Assembly (NCBI RefSeq): GCF_034274695.1
Contig: NZ_CP128362.1
Coordinates: 5,210,501 to 5,274,500 of the forward strand
Direction: 5' to 3'
DNA from: Chitinophaga sp. LS1
GTDB lineage: Bacteria; Bacteroidota; Bacteroidia; Chitinophagales; Chitinophagaceae
Length of the DNA stretch: 64,000 bases
The translations under genes were made by a program, and so were the position numbers. Each line of letters opens with the position of its first letter. Position 1 is the first letter of the stretch. The notes under the pieces were generated by a model. That model had not been told where the DNA came from. It searched no databases and worked only from the letters and a program-made list of their open reading frames with translations. Shown here one piece after another: positions 62,803 through 64,000 of the stretch.

Positions 62803-64000
62803 ATGAATTGCATCGCTATCTTAGACATCGGTAAGACCAACAAAAAGTTGTTCCTTATCAATGAACAATACCACATCGTCTATGAAAGAGGCATGAGCTT
62901 CCCTGAAACCAAAGACGAAGATGGTGACAAATGTGAAGACATCCAACTTCTCACCCAATGGGTGAAAGATAGTCTGAAAGAACTCACCACCCAACCTGCT
63001 TTCCACGTCAAAGCCATGAACTTCAGTACATATGGCGCCAGCTTCGTTTACCTCAATGAGAACGGCGAAGTCATTGCCCCTTTGTACAACTACCTCAAAT
63101 CGTATCCCACACCATTACAAAATACTTTTCACAACAAATACGGTGGGCAGCTGCTGATCTGTAGCGAAACGGCTTCGCCTGCACTCGGTAGCCTGAATTC
63201 CGGCTTACAATTGTATCGTATCAAAGAACAACAACCAGAGTTGTACAACCAGATTCGTTATGCCTTACACCTTCCGCAATATGTAAGTTACCTGATCTCT
63301 GGCAAGTACATGACTGATATTACAAGCATCGGCTGTCATACCATGCTATGGGATTTCAATCACCAGCAATATCATCACTGGGTAATTCAGGAAGGAATTA
63401 GCGACAAACTACCCCCAATCTTCCCGGCAAACGCCGTTACCAGATGCAAAGGAAATGTGGATGCCTCAAACCGACCCATCGATTACGTAGTCGGTGCCGG
63501 CCTGCACGACAGTTCCGCAGCGCTTATTCCTTACCTGGAAAGCTTCCAGGAACCCTTTGTACTCATCAGTACAGGTACCTGGTGCATCACCCTGAACCCA
63601 TTCAATGACCAACCACTAACCCCTGATGAACTGGAACAGGACTGCCTCTGCTACCTTACCTACCAGGGACGCCCTGTAAAGGCTGCCCGTCTCTTTGCTG
63701 GTAGTGATCACGAGCAACAAGTTCGCAGGCTGTCAGAATATTATCAAACACCGGTAAATTGCTATCAGCAAATCGCCTTTGACCCCGCTATATTTGCCCA
63801 TTTGCAGGCAACAGCGGTAAAGGAAGCACCGCTCTCAGGAAAAGACCTGTTACAGGCCTCCCGGTTTGCTCATAGATCATTGTCAGATTTCACGAGTTAC
63901 GAGATTGCTTATCACCAGCTAATTATGGACCTGATGAAACAACAGCAGCACTCTACTGCGCTTGTGACTACAGGTACAGCGGTGCGACGTATTTTTGTGG
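62803..64000 (+). CDS. rhaB: FGGY-family sugar kinase (rhamnulokinase), 3' end outside the window
   Basis: The visible 399 codons run open to the window edge. The FGGY/ASKHA fold is seen in the ATP-phosphate loop (LDIGKTNKKLFLIN, a diverged form of the usual D-x-G-x-T), the sugar-domain element FSTYGASFVYLNENG, VGAGLHDSSAALIP with the catalytic Asp, and the second phosphate loop ISTGTWCITLNP. It should phosphorylate L-rhamnulose at C1 for the aldolase encoded upstream. Identity as rhamnulokinase is by operon context; other members act on fuculose or xylulose. The final motif and C-terminus are missing. Confidence 0.88.
   Translation, partial: MNCIAILDIGKTNKKLFLINEQYHIVYERGMSFPETKDEDGDKCEDIQLLTQWVKDSLKELTTQPAFHVKAMNFSTYGASFVYLNENGEVIAPLYNYLKSYPTPLQNTFHNKYGGQLLICSETASPALGSLNSGLQLYRIKEQQPELYNQIRYALHLPQYVSYLISGKYMTDITSIGCHTMLWDFNHQQYHHWVIQEGISDKLPPIFPANAVTRCKGNVDASNRPIDYVVGAGLHDSSAALIPYLESFQEPFVLISTGTWCITLNPFNDQPLTPDELEQDCLCYLTYQGRPVKAARLFAGSDHEQQVRRLSEYYQTPVNCYQQIAFDPAIFAHLQATAVKEAPLSGKDLLQASRFAHRSLSDFTSYEIAYHQLIMDLMKQQQHSTALVTTGTAVRRIFV

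Overview
The window reads as a chromosomal segment of a Bacteroidota bacterium, most likely a Chitinophaga-like member of the Chitinophagaceae. The evidence is two SusC/SusD pairs, a C-terminal type IX secretion (T9SS) sorting domain, DUF4402 proteins, a fused rhamnulose-1-phosphate aldolase/dehydrogenase, and repeated Bacteroidota -7 promoter elements (TAnnTTTG). No tRNA, rRNA, CRISPR array, transposase or phage gene was seen. Both ends are cut inside genes: a hybrid histidine kinase on the left and a sugar kinase on the right.

Layout. 1-3.3 kb: end of a hybrid two-component kinase and a convergent lipoprotein. 3.5-6.5 kb: copper module with an AraC-type regulator carrying an N-terminal CxxC metal-binding-like segment, a CopA-type Cu+ ATPase and a small HMA chaperone. 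6.7-11.9 kb: TlpA-like thioredoxin and SusC/SusD pair 1. 12-14.8 kb: small envelope proteins, including a three-copy family of beta-barrel proteins whose first copy has decayed, and a protein built almost entirely of Asp-Thr-Ala repeats. 15.3-21.9 kb: SusC/SusD pair 2 and a GH51 arabinofuranosidase. 22-26.7 kb: a TolC/MacA/MacB-type efflux operon. 26.7 kb: a 2,3-diketo-L-gulonate reductase-like enzyme.

27.8-40.6 kb, minus strand, is the most unusual part. A DUF4402 pilin-like protein, a PapD-like chaperone, a second DUF4402 protein, a FimD/CooC-like outer-membrane usher and a 2,649-residue repetitive surface protein with a T9SS sorting tail form one co-oriented locus. It looks like a chaperone-usher fibre system joined to a T9SS adhesin. 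Between the first pilin and the chaperone lies a 20-bp inverted repeat enclosing 148 bp, and a near copy of the same repeat lies directly after the last gene.

41-48.3 kb: an exported SAM hydrolase-family protein, a PIF1-like helicase, a luciferase-like flavin oxidoreductase, a PAS histidine kinase and a lipoprotein. 48.3-55.4 kb, minus strand: an efflux operon encoding an adaptor, an RND pump fused to its own TolC-like channel, and a TetR regulator, with an AraC regulator upstream. A shared ~41-bp operator-like element precedes both the efflux operon and the AraC gene. 55.6-57.9 kb: a GH30 glycosidase and a pair of small genes. 58.1-64 kb: L-rhamnose catabolism (transporter, aldolase/dehydrogenase fusion, isomerase, kinase).

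Together the genes suit a polysaccharide-degrading soil bacterium: capture and cleavage of arabinose-, rhamnose- and other hemicellulose/pectin-type glycans, two efflux systems, copper defence, and a cell-surface adhesion system. Functions are inferred from recognisable motifs and gene order; no database search was run.
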